DNA from: Phyto melanocephala
Lineage: Eukaryota > Arthropoda > Insecta > Diptera > Rhinophoridae
Assembly: GCA_941918925.1 (NCBI GenBank)
Contig: OW799236.1
Location: 116,700,562 to 116,764,561, forward strand
DNA length: 64,000 nt
Reading direction: 5' to 3'
The first letter of the stretch is position 1, and each line of letters starts with the position of its first letter. The notes beneath the pieces are model-generated. The model was not told where the DNA came from, did no database searches, and was given only the letters and a program-made list of their open reading frames with translations. Shown here piece by piece: positions 34,699-47,424 of the stretch. The position numbers were made by a program, and so were the translations under genes.

Positions 34699-35347
34699 CA
34701 TACCCTTCACCTGTGGTGCACAAGGGTATATATAGCTTTGTCATTCCGTTTGTAATTTCTACAATTTTCATTTCCGACCCCATAAAGTATATATTTTCTG
34801 AAAGCTTATGAATAGACGAGTCGATTAAGCCCTGACCCTGAAGCAACTATATATTCCTCAGATCTGTGTATGGTATCAATCTCTTGGAAATATCCAGGAA
34901 TGAATCGCTATTGAAATTCAGCACAATCGCCCCATAACTTTCTGAGATATGGGCAAAAAACCACGACCACCTCATTTGTTTCACAATTACAACAACAACC
35001 TACATACATGCTGGTTAAAGTAAACGTGGCATCGAGTTCCAGCTGAGCCAAAAAAAAATTTCATTATATTTTATTTAATATGTTATTTATATTTTATTTT
35101 ATTTTTTTTTTTAAATTTTTAAAAAATTTTTTAATTTTTTTTTTTAAATTTTTTTTGTAATTTTTTTTTATTTTTTTTATTTTTAATATATTTTTTTTTA
35201 TAATTTTTTTTTTTTTTGGTTTTTTTACATGTATGTACGTATTTTAAATGAGATGAATGGTGATACAAACAATTGTTTTTGCATGACTACACGTTGTGAA
35301 GGGTATATAAGATTCGGCACGGCCAAATATATCACTGTTACTTGTTT
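34699..35347 (-). repeat. Hairpin-ended fly repeat, copy B (in the dpp intron)
   Basis: Reverse orientation: the end with CATACCCTTCACCTGTGGTG, continuing CACAAGGGTAT, is at the left, and the ACAAGTAACAGTGATATATT start at the right. Contains an A/T homopolymer block (35052-35222). Its stem-loop (CACAGGTG type) matches copy C, not copies A, D and E. The 118-codon minus frame at 34490-34846 is mostly repeat. Confidence 0.72.
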
Positions 35348-35436
35348 AATTTGATTTTCGCACTTTATTGGATATACGTACTTCGGCTAAGCGGCGCAGC
35401 TCAGGAATAGAGCTTGCTCTAATTTCTCTCGGCCTA

Positions 35437-35890
35437 AAGGCTGAGGCACAATCAGTATTTTGTGTTGACGGATCATAATCAGTTAAATTGTCGACTGCTG
35501 CGACTAATCAAAAACAAACAGCGGCGGCTGAAGGGGGATAAAATTAATATAAATTTTTTTTTATCTTCACAATAACAAAAAATTAAAAAATCAAAATAAT
35601 AGTTTTGAACCAAAAAAAAAATTAGATGCTTCTGTGGCGGCTCATGCATCCCAAAAAAAAACGGCGGCTGCTGTAAAGCCGGTTGACTTCGCTTTTTGCG
35701 CACAACCATATGGTAGTTGTCAAAGTACTCGATGTAAGTCAAAAGTTAGAAGTTGGTCAACTTTCGTAGTTTGCGTTGTCAGAGACGTACTGAATGTGAT
35801 AACACTCATAAGAAAACATGTATTTTAACTTAGTTGTCAGTTGAAAAAGTTGAAGTTTGACGGACGACGGATTCATTGTGCCCCAGCCTT
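35437..35890. mobile_element. MITE-like element in the dpp intron
   Basis: AAGGCTGAGGCACAATCAGT at the left and, inverted from the right, AAGGCTGGGGCACAATGAAT; further inside, GTTGACGGATCATAA and GTCGTCCGTCAA also correspond. Interior is CGGCGGC-containing and unusually G+C-rich for the window. Flanking TAAA/TTAA could be a target duplication, but I cannot decide. The two short open frames across it are not supported. Confidence 0.55.
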
Positions 35891-36479
35891 AAGAGTCAGT
35901 TCAACTTTCGCATAATAAAATTATTTCTTATTATTGTGACACAATAGGGCTTTCGGTGTAAATTTGTATGACTACCAAATATCATGTTTCATATAAGAAC
36001 AGACAATTGTTATGAAACTTTAAGATAATAAAATAAAAAAGTTTTATTTAATTTAAGAATGGTTATGCAAAATTTATTAACGTCGAGCAAATTGTTATAA
36101 AAGTTATGAACCGCAGAAGGGGGCGAAAATAATTCTGCTGCTCAAAATAAGGCGTTTGAAGTTGAGTGAATATATTATGGTTTACATTGTTTCTATATAG
36201 GGTCGCAGAGTATAGAGAGCTTCTAGAATTACCTTCTAAATAAAAACGCCTTGATAAAAATAAAATCATGCAAAATAATAAAAAAAACATGTGTAAATGG
36301 TGTAAATAACCTAACAATTAAATAAAATTATGAAGACGCAAATTCAAATCTAATAGATTTTATTTAGATGTAATTATACTACAACCAGAAAACTAATTTG
36401 TACAATAAATTTATGCAAAAAACAAGCTTAAAAAAAAAGGGACACTTAAAAGGAAGAAATACTTTTAATTAAGAAATTT

Positions 36480-37230
36480 TCTTTCGAAAAGGGCGTAGAA
36501 AAGGGGGCGTGCCATACTCATATCTGCCCATTGAATTCAATTAAAATATGTACATAAAGCTTATCGATTGCAGTAACAATTTAAATCCCTTGACTACACA
36601 TATCCAAAATGGGGAAACACTTCGTTTAAAGAAGGTGAGCGTTAAAGTAGGCGTGTCATTTCTACTGAACTAAATTTGAATGTTGAAACATAGAGTCTAA
36701 TATTTTGTTTAAATCTTTTATCAATAGAAAATACATAAGTTAAAAAAGTAATCCTTATTTGAAAGGTCAGCACAAAAGCGGACGCGTCGCTTTAATTACT
36801 TCCATTGGCAAAAAAAAAAACATACTTTTCATTTATATTTAAATTTGTAATAAAGCAAAGAGTATACTACTTGGGATTGATTTTCGTAAATTTTGATCAA
36901 AAACTGTTTTCGTATGCTACGACTTGAACAATTTTGTACAAATATTTTTTTGTAGAGTTGGACTAGTCAATAATACCAGTCTGGGGATTACGCTGGAGAC
37001 TTTGGTATGTTGCACCACAATAGGCCACTGATATGAATTATTGCGCTTGGTTATTAAAATTATAATTTAAAATCGTAATGCAAAAAATCATATAAAAGTT
37101 TTTTGTACACAAGAAATGGAATTAAAAAATTGCGTCATAACGTTTGGTCGCTACCAAATTTCATTCCCGTATTTTGTTTTTGTCTATTGTACTTTGACTA
37201 GATAGACAGAAGGGCGACTAGTCTCACCAC
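36480..37230 (+). repeat. Diverged GTGGGCG-type repeat fragment (dpp intron)
   Basis: GAAGGTGAGCGTTAAAGTAG, continuing GCGTGTCA, at about 36632, and AGGTCAGC...GCGGACGCGTCGC at about 36765, parallel the units of the element at 42576-44106. ATAGACAGAAGGGCGACTAG with CTCACCACCATTTG marks a decayed 3' end. Confidence 0.5.
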
Positions 37231-37611
37231 CATTTGTTAGTAATTCTATAGTAGATGCAATTATTGTCAACATTTAAACGTCGCAATGTATGTTAGCCAG
37301 TGCTAACAGCTGCAGCCTGTAGATACTTGCATGAATACAAAATTCAAAAAAAATTTCTATCGCTTTTTTTGAATTTATTTTTGAATAGTTCAATAGCTTT
37401 GTAAACTAACTTTTTCCTCTTAAACATTCTGGAATGATTTAAATATTTCAAAACTTTTCAACTTTAATCTATTTTTTTTTTATATTTTTTCGAACATTGC
37501 AAACACCTACATACATTAAAATTATCCAAGTGTCCTCAACTTATACCAAACGACATACGAAAATCTATTATTCGTGCAAAAAAAAGAGAGACACAAATTT
37601 TCTTCACTTAC

Positions 37612-38881
37612 CTTTATGTGTAAAACTTCGCACAGTATTGGCGGATTTAGTTAACAATCCTGGTTTTGGTATATTTACAGAATTCAATTCATGGCCCATG
37701 ATTTGGGCATACAATTGTTTCATCGCCTCTGGTATGATAATCTTGGAGCGATCGATTTTCGGCGGCCTCTTCATATTGAACAGTGACAATAAACTAGTTT
37801 CGATTTCGACTAGAGTTGAGGGATCGGGTTTTACTTTCTCAGCAATAATCTCTTGATTGCTAAAGGTGCGTGGACCCATATCAGGTAGAACAGCATTCAG
37901 TTGTGGTCGTTGAGATTCCACACTAATGGCACCATCCTCATTTTCGGAAATAGAAAGATCTAAGTCCATATAGAACGACGTATCTTTCATTTGTTTTGGA
38001 AATTCAAAAAATGTTGAGGTATGAGATGTTGTTGTACTGGAGGATGTCGATGCTGATGACCTTAATGTTGTTCTTGTTAAATTAGCACTAGTTTTTGTTT
38101 GTTGTTGTTGTTTTTGTAGAGAGGCAGGTAGTGATTTATGTTGTTGGTGTTGCTGCAACTGCTGCTGTTGCTGATGCAAATAATGATTATGATGGTGATG
38201 ATGGCGTTTATGATGTTTTTGATGTTTAGAGGAACTTTTTTTATTTAGTGTTTTATCCTCTTCTGTATGAATTTGATTTTGTTGAGTGGCGATTTTTTGG
38301 TTTTGTTGTAAATTTTCTTTTTGTTGTTGCTGTTGTTGTTGTTCTGGTTCTTTTTTACTTTCTTTTACAGCCATTTTGTATTGATTTTTTAAGTTTTTAT
38401 TTTTTTGTTGCTGTCGTTTTTGATTTTTAAAATTCTTTTCAAACACTTCGTTTTCTAAGTTGTTTATTTGATCGATTTCTTTAATATTCTTTATTTCAAT
38501 TATAATGTTTTCCCCTTGATTTGGGTGTTTATCTGTTTTATCAATATTTTGCACTTGTTCACTTGTTTGAATTTTTGTTACTTTAGCACTATCACTTTTA
38601 TGTGGTTTGTACACAATTGTTTTAAAATCTTCTTGCAGTTTCGTTTGGAAAATGTTGGGAAAATCCACTTTTTTTGTTAGTCCAGTTGTTTTTGTTGTTC
38701 TTGGCGGTTTCTCTATAATCGCCGTCGTCGAAGTTACGGTCGCTGTGTGATTAAAATCCTTTTTAATTGGTTGTATTGCTTTAATAAAACTCGATGATAT
38801 ATTATTATCCTCGGTGCTAGCAACTTGAACGATCGTTTGAAAAGTCGCCAGCACTGCGAGGAGTAGTAGCCATGCGCGCAT
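37612..38881 (-). CDS. dpp: Decapentaplegic (BMP2/4-type ligand), first coding exon: signal peptide and N-terminal prodomain
   Basis: This exon encodes residues 1-423 of a 716-residue secreted BMP ligand precursor. The start is the ATG at 38881, preceded by GCGACC and beginning [18 protein letters not shown], which I recognise as the Dpp signal peptide. An upstream in-frame ATG at 39058 is rejected because it lies beyond a good AG acceptor at 38896-38897. Residues about 150-290 are low complexity: a Q run near 181-187, a His-rich block near 212-225 and further Q/H runs to about 262. The stretch from about 342 to 423 ([15 protein letters not shown], then [20 protein letters not shown] and [20 protein letters not shown]) is the conserved prodomain. 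The exon ends in phase 1 at a GTAAGT donor (37611). Known family role: the precursor is cleaved by furin, and the dimer signals through type I/II BMP receptors to Mad. The protein is clearly longer than Drosophila Dpp (588 residues), and all the extra length is in this low-complexity part. Confidence 0.97.
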
Positions 38882-38895
38882 GGTCGCTTGCAACT
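38882..38895 (-). other. dpp: dpp 5' UTR segment next to the start codon
   Basis: A 14-nt stretch lies between the ATG and a pyrimidine-rich acceptor (TTTTGTTTCGTTTTAG) that ends at 38896. It implies that the 5' UTR is spliced and that one or more non-coding exons and promoters lie at higher coordinates. This agrees with the known Drosophila arrangement, in which several promoters feed a common ATG exon. The open frame continuing to 39058 is read-through into that intron. Confidence 0.7.
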
Positions 38896-40262
38896 CTAAA
38901 ACGAAACAAAAACATGAACACACAACGTTGTTAATCAAAGGGTTAGCACACAAGAACTGAAACTTAATTTTTAAAAATAATAGCCTTAACTTAAGACTGA
39001 ATACAAACATCAACTGGCAAAGATACACGCAGTCTGGTTTGCCATAACTACATCGCACACATGAAAAGACTAAAATAAAAACTCACTCAAGAGTTTTACG
39101 AAAAATTATCTCCCGTAATAAAATACCTCTTGTTTGCTCTTTGCAAATTGCCATAGTAAAAAAGAGTGTAAGATTTAATGTTTAGAGAGTTAAATTGTTA
39201 ACAAGTAATGTATCTTTAAAATACATACGTTGCCTGGGCATTCAAGTTGTTTTCGTTGCATATTTATTGTATTCTCTCTTTTAGCACAGGTACAAAATAT
39301 CGAATTCCATATTATTCAAACAAAAAATTCTCTATAAAACTATAACATCTTGTATATAAATACATTACCTCAAATAACTCAATTTGTTTCAAATAGTACT
39401 CATTTTTAAAAAGAAACTCAAAGTGTAACTTATTTTGTATCTTTGTTTAACTTACTAACCTTCTAATAGTCTCTAATACTCAATTATACATTGCTACTCT
39501 TTCATTTTATATTTTCCTAACTTATAAACTCTCTTGCTTATTCACTCTCACGTTCTCTAGGAGAATGTTCATTCGTTAGAATTTTTAAAATACCCGGTGT
39601 AATTTTTCAATCGTTTACTACCGCTATCCACCCCTTTGGCCAAGAGTTATGTTACCATAATGTCTTATTCCTATAAAAAAAGGATAAACAACACAAACTG
39701 AAATGTACCTGCTATAATGCAGTTTTTGTGTATTTGTGTATATGTGTGTGTTTGTGTTTTATGGTACCTTGTTGCACTTGCGCATTCAAAATTTCTCGCG
39801 TAAATACTTGTACTTGTGTATACTTTGCATCTGTGGGATTAATAAAATTACAGGTAATTTCAAAACAATGGAACCTTCTTTAAATATACATGTAATTTTT
39901 TTCTAAAAATATTTTTGAAATCTTTCCCTTTAGCGGCCATGTCATAATATTTCTTAATATGTAAGCTGTTGTCAACAAAAAAAAAAAAAAAAAAGGGTTA
40001 CGAAACAATAGACATAAAGGCATTTCAAACTTAATGAAGATTTCGCTACTTCATGAACAGAAACATATGTATATGCAAAAAGTTTATGGAAAATTTAGAA
40101 AAAAAAGTGACAAATAAAAATCCTCTTCTCTTTAATTTAATTTTCAATAAAAAAAAATTTGTTTTCTGTTTCAGGTACTGGAATTTTTTATTATTTAAAT
40201 ATACGTGGAGGGTTAAGCAACTTATTTATTTTATTTCTCAAGAACGAAAATTTTAAAAAATA
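38896..40262. other. dpp upstream or 5' intron sequence
   Basis: AT-rich, with an acceptor pyrimidine tract immediately upstream of 38896. An 18-A run lies near 39978-39994. No further exon recognised; the 67-codon frame at 40053-40256 has no resemblance to a known protein. Confidence 0.4.
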
Positions 40263-40705
40263 AAGGGTGATCCAGCCATAATTCATGATGTTAATTGTGC
40301 GTTGGACGTTAACGTCAAGTTTTTTGCCCATGTTAATATGACATTTGTTTGTTTCAGTGTTTGACAATTTCAACCATAGAGGGGTATACAATTGCGCGGC
40401 CCGTTAAGATTGTTGAAGCTTTTCACAAAAATGGAAGTTCAAATTAAAATGAATTGTGAAAACACCTAAATGATGACATAATTAGGCACATTCACGACAT
40501 TGAACCTCAATTTTGTCTTTGTGTTATAGAAAATATGGACCATCGAATAGAAGTTGGCCAACAAATACGTGGCGAGCATTTGGCAGATATTTTATTTTAC
40601 ACATAATTGACATATATTTTTCTGGTAAAAATTATTACGATAATTCTCTGAAAACTTTTCGTTTAATTTAAAATTAACATCGTGCGTTTTGGTCGGATCA
40701 CCCTT
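40263..40705 (+). mobile_element. Non-autonomous mariner-type element, copy 3
   Basis: AAGGGTGATCC in inverted orientation at both ends, TA at 40261-40262 and 40706-40707. On the plus strand IVEAFHKNGSSN (start of the DNA-binding domain) and, after a large deletion, MDHRIEVGQQIRGEHLADIL (family C-terminus) remain. The catalytic domain is gone. 443 bp. Confidence 0.82.
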
Positions 40706-40707
40706 TA

Positions 40708-41802
40708 GATTAAGGAAGGAAACGTGATTAAAATGTGGAGTTATTTTAAGCCTGATAGAACTTGAAATTATAGAAAAAAAAACCAAAAAAAATATTTTAA
40801 TCAAAACAGAATTTGTATTCGGTAGATAAATACGTGACATAAACCTTCTTGACGAAGTGCATTAAGGACGTTAAATTTTGGTAAACTTTTTCAAGCATTA
40901 CTGGCCCCATATCATACATAACATGAACTATCTTGACCTCTAAGGCGTCAATTGTTGTTAGCTTATCAGTATAAGCCAGTGATTTTATGTGGCTCAATAG
41001 GAAGTAGATAGAGGGATGTAAAATTACAGGACCTTACAGGTCAATTAACAACCTTAATTCTCAAAATAAGCTTATAGCCGAATTTCAATTTTAATAAATC
41101 ACATCTCGCACGGATTAATGTCATCCATATTAGGGTTCGTAACAGCCTATAAACCTCACCAAAAGCTGCATTGTTGTAGATGTAACGGAGTCTATAGGTT
41201 CTGGTCTCATTTCATATTAAGTTAAGTCAAAAAGATGAGATTCATTGAACAAAGTTTAAAGCAAAGAAAAATAAATCAAAAACTATGAACTTGTTGCGAA
41301 TAGCGTTTACTACACTATGAGAATTACGCCGGGGCACCATAAATGCTAACTAAGCAACGTATGAAAGTTTAATTAAGCGCTCATAATAAACACAAGACAC
41401 TGGACATGAAAAGGTATTGAAGTGGAGAAAAATAAATCTATTGCAAAAAGCGAAGTACATAATTGCTGCTTTATGACAGCATTATTTAAAGTCTTTATTT
41501 AATGTTTTGACACTTTTAATATATTGGCACTGCTTTACATCTTGCTATAGGTTATTATTTTACATGCTAACATAAAAATATGTATTTCGCATCTTTATTT
41601 AACCTTTAATTTTGATTTCTTGTCTTTGGGAAGCCAACATACTTTTATAGCAGTCGCGAAACGGTCTAACGCGTTTAAGCGGGAGGGGAGTTTTAACAAA
41701 ATTACATAAATTATTTGTTTAAAGGCTACTATAACTATTACATATCAAAAATAAAAATTTGATTTTGTAAATATCCTGGATTCGCGCTTGTTGCATATAC
41801 TG
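40708..41802. other. AT-rich non-coding sequence
   Basis: Several short minus frames near 40592-40997 are not supported. Nothing else recognised. Confidence 0.4.
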
Positions 41803-42059
41803 ACATATCGATCCCTGTGCGCAAAATTATCGTATGTTACGTTTTTTTGGAAATCGATTTTTTATGCAAATTGGTTCTACATTCATTAATTTATCTGCTG
41901 ATAAATTATTATAGCGATTACTGTTTTAGTTATGGAGATAACACTGTGTATGTAGCAGAGTTATTTATGTTTTTATTTATTTGAAAGAAATAAAAACGCT
42001 CTACTGTAAAATTTTGTTTTTGTAACATAAGATAATTTCGCGCACAGGGGTCGATATGT
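41803..42059. mobile_element. 257-bp MITE with ~38-bp terminal inverted repeats
   Basis: ACATATCGATCCCTGTGCGC followed by AAAATTATCGTATGTTAC at the left; its inverted counterpart at the right differs at only a few positions. Interior AT-rich and non-coding. No target duplication is clear. Confidence 0.8.
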
Positions 42060-42575
42060 TTATATGTATATACATGTATGTATGTATAGCATCCACATAA
42101 CAAACAATTTTATACATAAGAAATTTAACACAGTTACACATATCTATCACAAACACCGTTAACAGTTATTACACCACCAACAATAACAACAATATCAACT
42201 TCTAAACCAGAAAAATTCAACAAAATTCACTATTTGTTTTTTACACGTGAATTATTAGTTCTAACAGTTGGTTATTTTATTGTTGTTGTTGTAATGTTTG
42301 ATCTATATTTTTTACGAAAATAGTTCAGCAAAGTGTTTGCTATGTGCTTTTGCTTGTGTTACTGCTATTGTAAGACATATGCGTAGATGTGAGATTTAAC
42401 TTACAGTTAAATTTGAGTATAGCGAACGATATATTTTCAAAATTTTTATCTAATATATTTTATATAAGTTTTGTTAAGGTGAGCAGTGATTTTCCCTTTT
42501 ATTTTCCGTTAACAATAGTCAAATATTTCTTGAAATAGTCGTGACCACTAAAATTTATAAATCTGTGCCATAAAA
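42060..42575. other. Non-coding sequence
   Basis: CAA/GTT-rich short runs; nothing recognised. Confidence 0.4.
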
Positions 42576-44106
42576 AACAAGTAAGAGCACTATATTCGGC
42601 TGTGCCGAATCTTTTATACCCACCACCAATTTTGTGTATATTTAAAGCACAATACTTATTATTTTGTTAATCGCTATGGAATAATCTCTTTATAATAAAA
42701 TATGTATCCTTTCTCTGAGTACATTTTAAGGTGAACTACACCTAGTCTTTAAATTTGTTTTCTGCATTTCATTTAACATTTCTCAATATCAAACTTTTTC
42801 AATTTGTTCCGTGGAAAGATACGAAAATGAGCAACGCTTTAAAGTTATTCAGGTTTTTTATAAAAATGGGCGTTCAAATCAAAATGCATTTTGTGCACTT
42901 CGTAATTCTTTTGATCAACATAATCGTTCAAATTCGTCCACAATTGGGATAATTGTAAAAAATATTTAAATTTCTGCAAAACAGGTCTGTATAAAATGTA
43001 AGAAAATCTGTGAATGCCTTCTTAGTTCGTTGAATGGGAACCATTGCTGCTTTTTGCGATAGTGTGGCATTGAAAATTTGGACCATCAGATAGAGGAGTG
43101 GCGCCAAGAATGGGGGGGGGGCAATTTGGCCGATATTTTGTTAAATACATAATTGAACCGTACAAAAAGAAATAATAATAATTCCGAAATAATTTGTTTT
43201 TATATAAATTCAACATCGGCCCTTAAAATTTAACCACCCTTTATAACTTCGATATGCTACTAAAATGCTTTTGTAAATATAGTCTTTCAATGAAAGTGGG
43301 CGTTATAGTAGGCGTGTCAAAGTTGTTTTTGCTAATGAGTACAACTTAGATATTTCAATATAGTCCTTTATTTTCCCAAAAACTTTGTCAATAGAGAAAT
43401 TACATGAATTTAAGATAAACCGTTATATGGGAGGTAGGCGTTAAAGTGGGCGTGTCACCTAAACTTTCTGGCACAACAATTACATTGATTAGAAGGATCT
43501 ATGTAGCAAATTTCATCATCATACCTCTAATGTTTTAGGTTTTTTTTGAGCTTTTACCGGTAGATAACGTGAAAAGTGGGCGTAAAAGTAGACGTGTCAA
43601 TAAAGTTTCTGCTAATAAATATAACTTAGATATTTCAATATAGTCCTTTATTATTCCAAAATCTTTATTAATAGAGAAATTATATCAATTTCAGTTAAAT
43701 CTTTAAATGGGAGGTGGGCGTTAAAGTGGGCGTGGCACCTTAATTTTTTGGCACAGTAATGACATTGCCTATGGGGATATACGTAGCAAATTTTATCATC
43801 AGACCTCTAATTTTGGCGGTTTTATGAGCTTTTAAATTTCATTAACGGTAGATAACGTGAAAAGTGGGCGATATAGTAGGCGTGTCAAAGTTATTTTCGT
43901 TAATGAGTACAACTTAGATATTTCAATATAGCCCTTTATTATTCCAAAATCTATATTAATAGAGAAATTATATGAATTTTGGGTAATACGTAAAACCCTG
44001 ATTCAGAATATATATACTTTATGGGGTGTAAAATGGATATTTCGATGTGTTACAAACGGAATGACAAAATGAATATACCCCCACCATTTTTTTTGGTGGG
44101 TATAAA
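42576..44106 (+). repeat. GTGGGCG-type hairpin-ended fly repeat, copy H, interrupted by a mariner
   Basis: Starts AACAAGTAAGAGCACTATAT with the TTCGGCTGTGCCGAA hairpin and ends with CCACCATTTTTTTTGGTGGG, continuing TATAAAAA. The interior has three tandem units of about 285 bp, each with AAAGTGGGCG...GTAGGCGTGTCAA and a second GGGAGGTGGGCGTTAAAGTG block (about 43299, 43575, 43863). It shares ends with copies A-E but not the A/T block. A mariner (42729-43241) sits inside it. Confidence 0.72.
42729..43241 (+). mobile_element. Non-autonomous mariner-type element, copy 4, nested in repeat H
   Basis: TA flanks at 42727-42728 and 43242-43243; ends AGGTGAAC... and, inverted, AAGGGTGG... are weakly matched. 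Plus-strand coding relics are clear: RFKVIQVFYKNGRSNQNAF with ALRNSF and QHNRSN (first helix-turn-helix), and near the right end NLDHQIEEW...NLADIL (C-terminus), as in the element at 40263. The catalytic domain is deleted. Confidence 0.72.
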
Positions 44107-45273
44107 AATTCGTATTCAGTTAAAACAAATTTCTAAATTTAAACAAAATTCAATAATTATGGGATTTGCTTTATATGATGTCAAAAAGTAAAACAACAAA
44201 AAATACATATTTTTTCGATTATTGTTGGTTACGTATATTTAAGCAAGCATTTGATCGTACTAAGCGATTCAAATTGCAAAATTTATATAAAAAATCCTCG
44301 TTTTAGTTATAACAAAACTTCGCATTCGTTATACCGTGTTTAAACTGTAGTTATTAGTGTAATTGCCTTGTCATATACATGTAACTATAACCATTGTAAT
44401 GACAACAATACAATGTATAGTGACAAGAATTAAATACGAACACAAAGAACAACCGAACATGTTAAAAAAAACACAAATAACAAAAAAAAGGAAAATTGTA
44501 AAACAAATTTAGAGAAGAGCAACATCAAAACAACACACACATGCTCATAAATCCGCGATCGCTTATAATTAACTAAGAAAAAAAAAACTATAGAAAGAAA
44601 CCTGCTTTATTTTTCTCCATTAAATTCTTTTGTTTTTAATTTTATTATTTTCATAATATTTTCGAGTGTTATAATTTGTTGAAAACTAAAGAAAAGCCAT
44701 CAATAATAATAATATTCTTAGAAAAAGTCATAACAATAAATAATACAATTATTAACAAATACGAAACAATAAAATCAAACCAGAAATTGATAATAAAAGA
44801 TTTCATAAAAATTAGAAAAAAAAGAAAAAATCAAAAAAGGCAATAAATAATAAAAACAAATAAACACTCTATACGTCGATCATCATCATTATATAATTTA
44901 GGAAAACAAAATCTTTTATTTGTTTCATATGTACAATGTTAAACGTTTGTTTTGAGATAAGTCACTTAACAGAAACCCTACTTTTATAAAAGTTAAGAAA
45001 AGGGTGACGTTTTAAATATAATTTTTAATAAAATAACATTAATGACTTTGGAGGTAAACATTTTTCCCTAAAAAAACTTAACGAGTTTCAAAGTAAATGA
45101 GGCGAAATTTCTGCGATTCAGCCAAACTTTCAAAGTTAATTTTATAAATTTTGATTTTTTTCGGCCTAATGCACATGTCAGATTTTATCCAAACTTTGGG
45201 ACATTCTATATATTTCCCACAAAAGTTTTAATATATGCATGTTCGAAGCTTCCAACGGAATTGCGAAATAATG
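44107..45273. other. AT-rich non-coding sequence
   Basis: A-rich with many AATAA words; no feature recognised. Confidence 0.4.
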
Positions 45274-45709
45274 TGCACACAAAAAAAATCTGTGGTTACG
45301 ACATGATCATGACGATCATATGATATTCTCTATATCATTTTTTTAAACGCAGACAATTCATAGTTATTTTTGAATTATTTTATTTCGTCACGATTATCAA
45401 GCGTTTGTCTAAATTTTATTATTTAAAGATGTTTTCTTTTCATAAAAAGTTCAAAACGGTTGGTTGTTCTTTAAAAAGAGTGTAATTTAAAAATATTTTA
45501 TGACAAACATAATATTATAAGGGATAATAAAACTATTATATTATGATTATATGAGATTATCTACTTATCATGTGCAGTTATAAAATGGTACTTGCAGGAT
45601 ACCTTAATTACACATCGAAATGATAACTTGCAGCCATTATATCATTAAATCTAATCATAGCATGGTGCTTTAGGATTATGGTCACCACAACCATGTTTTT
45701 TCTTTGCAC
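45274..45709. mobile_element. MITE, ACGCAAAGAAAAA-ended family, copy 2
   Basis: Left subterminal GTGGTTACGACATGATCATG and right GATTATGGTCACCACAACCA followed by TGTTTTTTCTTTGCAC match the ends of the copy at 21374-22102. It is about 300 bp shorter, owing to the interior. Confidence 0.7.
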
Positions 45710-46883
45710 GAAATGCTTTTAAAAATTATACTTTGTATCAATTGCTTTCGGACATATATTAATTCGGTGTTAGCAATTATGTATTTTTTTAAATTATGTC
45801 GATTTATAAAAAACGAATCCCCAACACGTTTAGTTTATTAATTTTTTTTTGCTTCTTGAGAAAGTGTATTGTTTTATTTTAAAAATAATTCCCATTTATA
45901 ACTGATGATGTTAAAACAGTGCTCTCGCAATAACATGAACCACTCACAATATGAAGACATCATTTATATTAACTCTACTCTAAAAGAGAAATAAAATTGC
46001 AAAATCATATAACGACTACAGTAAGTCAAAGTATTTAACTTATGGATTTTAAATAAAACATGTTTGCATCAACTTTATGGCTGGCCACACCGCCGGACCA
46101 ATTTTTTTTTTTAATTTCACAGTATGTTATTACATAGTTATCGGGAAGGGATGAGAAAACTGTATAATTTGTTTAAAATTGTTGATGCCACGCCCACCTT
46201 CCAATCTATAAAATATTTATTATCGCATACCTGGTAAACTGTTAATATGAGAATCTTAAAATTCTGTTTATTTCTATACACAGCTTAGAGTAAAAATCCA
46301 AGAAAAAAGGAAAATTGGGTGTGGCACCACTTAAAAACACAAAAATGGTTAATTTAATAACGAAAACACCGCGAATTTTTACATCTTGTCTAAGTAAGAT
46401 CATGCAAAAAATAATGAAAGTGAAATAGTGGGCGTGTCTCTTCTCATACAATGTAAATATTTTTTGTACATGTCTCGGATACTGTAAAATTATGATTTTA
46501 AAACTTGGTAAAAGCTGCTTTCATATAAGTATTTATGCCTAGTCCCTCGAAAGATGAAAGATATATGAAATAGTGATGATATAGCGGAACTGAAGTCAAT
46601 TTGAGTACAAAATTCTATATTTTACAGATCAGCGATAGATAATCGATGTAATCGAAAAATTATAAATTTTAAATGTCTGACGAATTAAAGGAGTGGAGTG
46701 GTATATTTTTGAAACCAAATTTTTCAATTTGATAGGTAATAGTTTTGGGAGTAATTAAACAAATAACCCCTCTTAAATTAGTAAGCTGATTTCGTGCTAA
46801 TTAAAGTGAAATATAAAGTGCAGTTGGAAGTTCGACAAAATTGTTTTCACCTCTGGCTGCCTGCAATTACTTATTTACTATAA
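45710..46883. other. AT-rich sequence with a GTGGGCG-type fragment
   Basis: About 46080-46640 contains GCCACGCCCACCTTCC, GGTGTGGCACCAC and GTGGGCGTGTCTC with two related ATACCTGGTAAACTG/TCTCGGATACTG units, a degraded piece of the GTGGGCG repeat group in mixed orientation. Remainder unassigned. Confidence 0.4.
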
Positions 46884-47424
46884 AACAAGTAACAGTGCTA
46901 TATTCTTCCGTGCTGAAATTATATACCCTTCACAACGTGTAGCCATGCAATAAAAATTGTTTGTATCACCATTCATACATACATACATATATAAAACATA
47001 CCATTGTAAAAATATAAATTGAGTTAAAAAAAAATTAAAAAAAAAAAAAATATATTAAAAAATAAAAAAAAGAATAATAAAATAAATTACAAAAAAAATT
47101 AAAAAAAATTTAAAAAAAAAATTTTTACAAATTTTTTTAAAAAAATATTTTAAAAAATATAAAAAAAATAATAAAATATAAATAATATATAAAATAAAAT
47201 AAAAAAAAATTTTTTGGCTCAGCTGGGATTCGATGCCACGTTTACTCTAACCAGTATGTATGTATGTATGTATGTTGTTGTTGTAATTGTGAAAAAAAGA
47301 GGTGGTCGTTGTTTTTTGCTCATATCTCAGAAAGTTATGGGGTAATTGTGTTGAATTTCAATATCGGTTCATTCCTGGATATTTCCAAAAGATTAATACC
47401 ATACTCAGATCTAAGGAACATATA

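Larger units (their letters stand above)
33024..37611 (-). other. dpp coding intron (4,588 bp, phase 1)
   Basis: GTAAGT donor at 37611-37606 and GCAG acceptor ending at 33024. Removing it leaves a continuous frame that matches known Dpp across the junction. The intron is AT-rich and carries three repeat insertions: a minus-strand hairpin-ended fly repeat (34699-35347), a MITE-like element (35437-35890) and a degraded tandem GTGGGCG-type repeat (about 36480-37230). The rest, including 33030-34690 and 37240-37600, shows no coding signal that I can support. Confidence 0.93.

Noticed and set aside
38882..39058. In-frame extension of the dpp first exon upstream to an ATG at 39058
   Set aside because: It crosses a good AG acceptor at 38896-38897, and the conserved signal peptide starts at 38881; the extension is intron read-through.
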